From NCBI GenBank assembly GCA_965216885.1, contig OZ244209.1, positions 1,550,001-1,614,000 of the forward strand: a stretch of 64,000 nt of DNA, given 5' to 3'. The notes under the pieces are model-generated. The model was not told where the DNA came from and searched no databases. It saw nothing but the letters and a program-made list of their open reading frames with translations. This document shows, in pieces, positions 62,838-64,000 of this stretch (its first letter is position 1; each line of letters starts with the position of its first letter). The position numbers were made by a program, and so were the translations under genes. The DNA is from CAYNJG01 sp965216885. Lineage in GTDB: Bacteria > Planctomycetota > Planctomycetia > Pirellulales > Pirellulaceae.

Positions 62838-63365
62838 ATGAATCATACACCTGGTTTACAATCTGGAATGCAACATCGCGTATTCTGGATAACGAAACGA
62901 ATTGCACAGGGACAATTCGCCACACCGGAACGTGCGGGCGTGCTCCGAGACCAAGGTGTATCCCATGTCCTGGACGTTGGCGAAGGTGGAAGTGTCATTT
63001 CGGCAGAGACGTTTGGGTTCTGCGAAGTCCGAGATTGCCCGGTCGTCGACCTTCAACGCATTCCAGATGGCGTTGCCCTGTCAGCAATGGATTCGCTGCA
63101 CGAGATGTTGGCTGAACCAGAATCACATGTGTTCATCCATTGCATTGCTGGCCAGAACCGTTCCCCCACGATTCTTTGGCTCTACTTTATTGCATGTGGA
63201 GTCTCCCCAGATGAGGCACGAACCTTAATATGTAGCCGGTCACCAGACGCCGTTCCTGGTCACGGGCAATTGGTCGACACCTTGCTAGTCGACCTAGCAA
63301 AGTCACACGGCGGCACGCATTATGTGCCGCTGAGTGACCGAATGATTCTGGAGCCAGCATACTAG
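62838..63365 (+). CDS. Dual-specificity/tyrosine phosphatase-like protein
   Basis: Start 62838 (MNHTPGLQSGMQHRVFWIT) has AGGAAG about 6 nt upstream; a longer frame from 62760 overlaps the previous gene. About 175 residues. The active-site loop HCIAGQNRSPT gives the C-x5-R motif (C102, R108). Asp residues before it (near VGEGG and EVRDCPVVDLQ) could serve as general acid. The substrate may be a phosphoprotein or a small phosphate ester. The gene leads into a thioredoxin-like gene 13 bp on. Confidence 0.8.
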   Translation: MNHTPGLQSGMQHRVFWITKRIAQGQFATPERAGVLRDQGVSHVLDVGEGGSVISAETFGFCEVRDCPVVDLQRIPDGVALSAMDSLHEMLAEPESHVFIHCIAGQNRSPTILWLYFIACGVSPDEARTLICSRSPDAVPGHGQLVDTLLVDLAKSHGGTHYVPLSDRMILEPAY

Positions 63366-63378
63366 TTGAGGACAATAG

Positions 63379-63744
63379 ATGACTCGCGAACACTATCGTC
63401 CTGTTCCCGGATTCCGACCATCTACGCCTCCGGTAACGAGCAAAACGATAACGAACATGGTCGTCGAACATCCGGCAGTTGTTATCCACTTTTGGGCGGA
63501 ATGGAACGGTGTTGACGTTCCGATGGACCGTGCAATTCAAGAAGCCAGTAAGAAGCTTGATAAGCGAATACACTTCGTGTCATGTGACATCGACTCGCCT
63601 GAAAACGCTGACCTGTGCAAACGCTGCAACGTGGTGAATGTCCCTTTTCTGGCAATAATCATCGGCGGTCAAGAGAAACGTGGACTCATCGGACTCCGGC
63701 CACCAGGCGAACTCGTCGCCGAGTTGAACAAACGATTAGGCTAG
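63379..63744 (+). CDS. Thioredoxin-fold protein without the CxxC motif
   Basis: A 121-residue protein; GAGGA precedes the ATG. The thioredoxin fold is shown by VVIHFWAEWNGVDVPMDRAI, IHFVSCDIDSPENADLCKRC and the cis-Pro segment NVVNVPFLAIIIGGQE. The usual WCGPC is WNGVD, so it cannot do disulfide exchange at that site. Other Cys residues (CKRC) lie on a different helix. It may act as a binding or scaffold protein. Confidence 0.7.
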   Translation: MTREHYRPVPGFRPSTPPVTSKTITNMVVEHPAVVIHFWAEWNGVDVPMDRAIQEASKKLDKRIHFVSCDIDSPENADLCKRCNVVNVPFLAIIIGGQEKRGLIGLRPPGELVAELNKRLG

Positions 63745-63845
63745 TGCAATTCGTCACCTTGTCCGAAGCAGACTCGAAATTTGTCGTTTTGACTGACACC
63801 AACGGCTCGCGTCGTCCGTTTTACGTGTCCAACCGAGTAGACTAG
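63744..63845 (+). CDS. Possible 33-aa peptide coupled to the thioredoxin-like gene
   Basis: A GTG start shares its first base with the preceding stop (TAGTG). The frame reads VQFVTLSEADSKFVVLTDTN then GSRRPFYVSNRVD to a TAG. The composition is protein-like and the overlap suggests coupling, but no family is recognised. Confidence 0.35.
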   Translation: MQFVTLSEADSKFVVLTDTNGSRRPFYVSNRVD

Positions 63846-63912
63846 GCTTCGAGTATTCGGCACAGTGCCATGCATGTGATTTTAGTTGGGCCGCTGCAAT
63901 AGTTGACCGACA

Positions 63913-64000
63913 ATGGGGAACTTGACCGCATCACAGATTCTTAGCATCGCTGAGGCACTCAACGAGGCTCCTCGGTTTACCGACGACGAGGTAAACGCGA
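63913..64000 (+). CDS. Start of a gene running off the right edge
   Basis: From ATG 63913 the frame reads MGNLTASQILSIAEALNEAP and RFTDDEVNA, open to the window end. It looks coding but is too short to identify. Confidence 0.35.
   Translation, partial: MGNLTASQILSIAEALNEAPRFTDDEVNA

Overview
The window looks like chromosomal DNA of a planctomycete (Planctomycetota). Supporting signs: an ECF sigma factor next to a membrane Ser/Thr kinase, a DUF1559 secreted protein, surface proteins with PEP-CTERM tails or an LESRLCLSA-type N-terminus and dockerin-like repeats, a CotH-domain protein, a PQQ-like propeller protein, and a type I-G (formerly I-U) CRISPR system. No rRNA or tRNA gene was seen.

Layout. 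1-3.4 kb (minus): secreted Tat phosphoesterase, AAC(3)-family acetyltransferase, a dimethylformamidase-like secreted protein with a probable frameshift. 3.6-3.9 kb: four tandem 70-bp units. 3.9-9.1 kb (minus): ASCH protein and an aerobic ribonucleotide reductase operon (nrdA, a 93-aa protein, nrdB). NrdB has the metal-site signature of class Ic (Phe for the radical Tyr, Glu for the first Asp). A clear cobalamin riboswitch precedes nrdA. 9.3-25.6 kb (mostly plus): S9-type peptidase homologue, sigma factor, kinase-thioredoxin fusion, GNAT acetyltransferase, feoA/feoB, PQQ-like protein, ferritin-like protein, small unknowns, a dockerin/PEP-CTERM protein and a CotH protein split by a frameshift. 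25.7-38.2 kb (minus): a Wzx/Wzy-type exopolysaccharide operon (nucleotide-sugar dehydrogenase, Wzc-like tyrosine kinase, flippase, polymerase/ligase, heparinase II/III protein, two GT4 enzymes and one GT-C enzyme). 39.4-46.1 kb: DUF1559 protein, VCBS/dockerin surface protein, PEP-CTERM protein, serine hydrolase with a Lys-rich insert, and a decayed DUF6933-like gene.

46.7-55.3 kb (plus): type I-G effector operon cas3 (C-terminal HD), csb3/cas8u2-like, csb1 (cas7, with a long C-terminal extension) and csb2 (cas5-cas6), with overlapping or nearly touching genes, then a leader and an array of 20 repeats and 19 spacers. The 36-nt repeat contains a perfect 20-nt palindrome. No cas1, cas2 or cas4 is present in the window.

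55.3-64 kb: an accessory region with IS3 remnants, one decayed and one apparently intact IS3 element, an HNH-type zinc-motif protein between them, a gene cut by the second element, and small unknown, phosphatase-like and thioredoxin-like genes. Several genes share the same defect, one missing base, in two cases at a run of five G. Some of these may be assembly errors rather than real pseudogenes.
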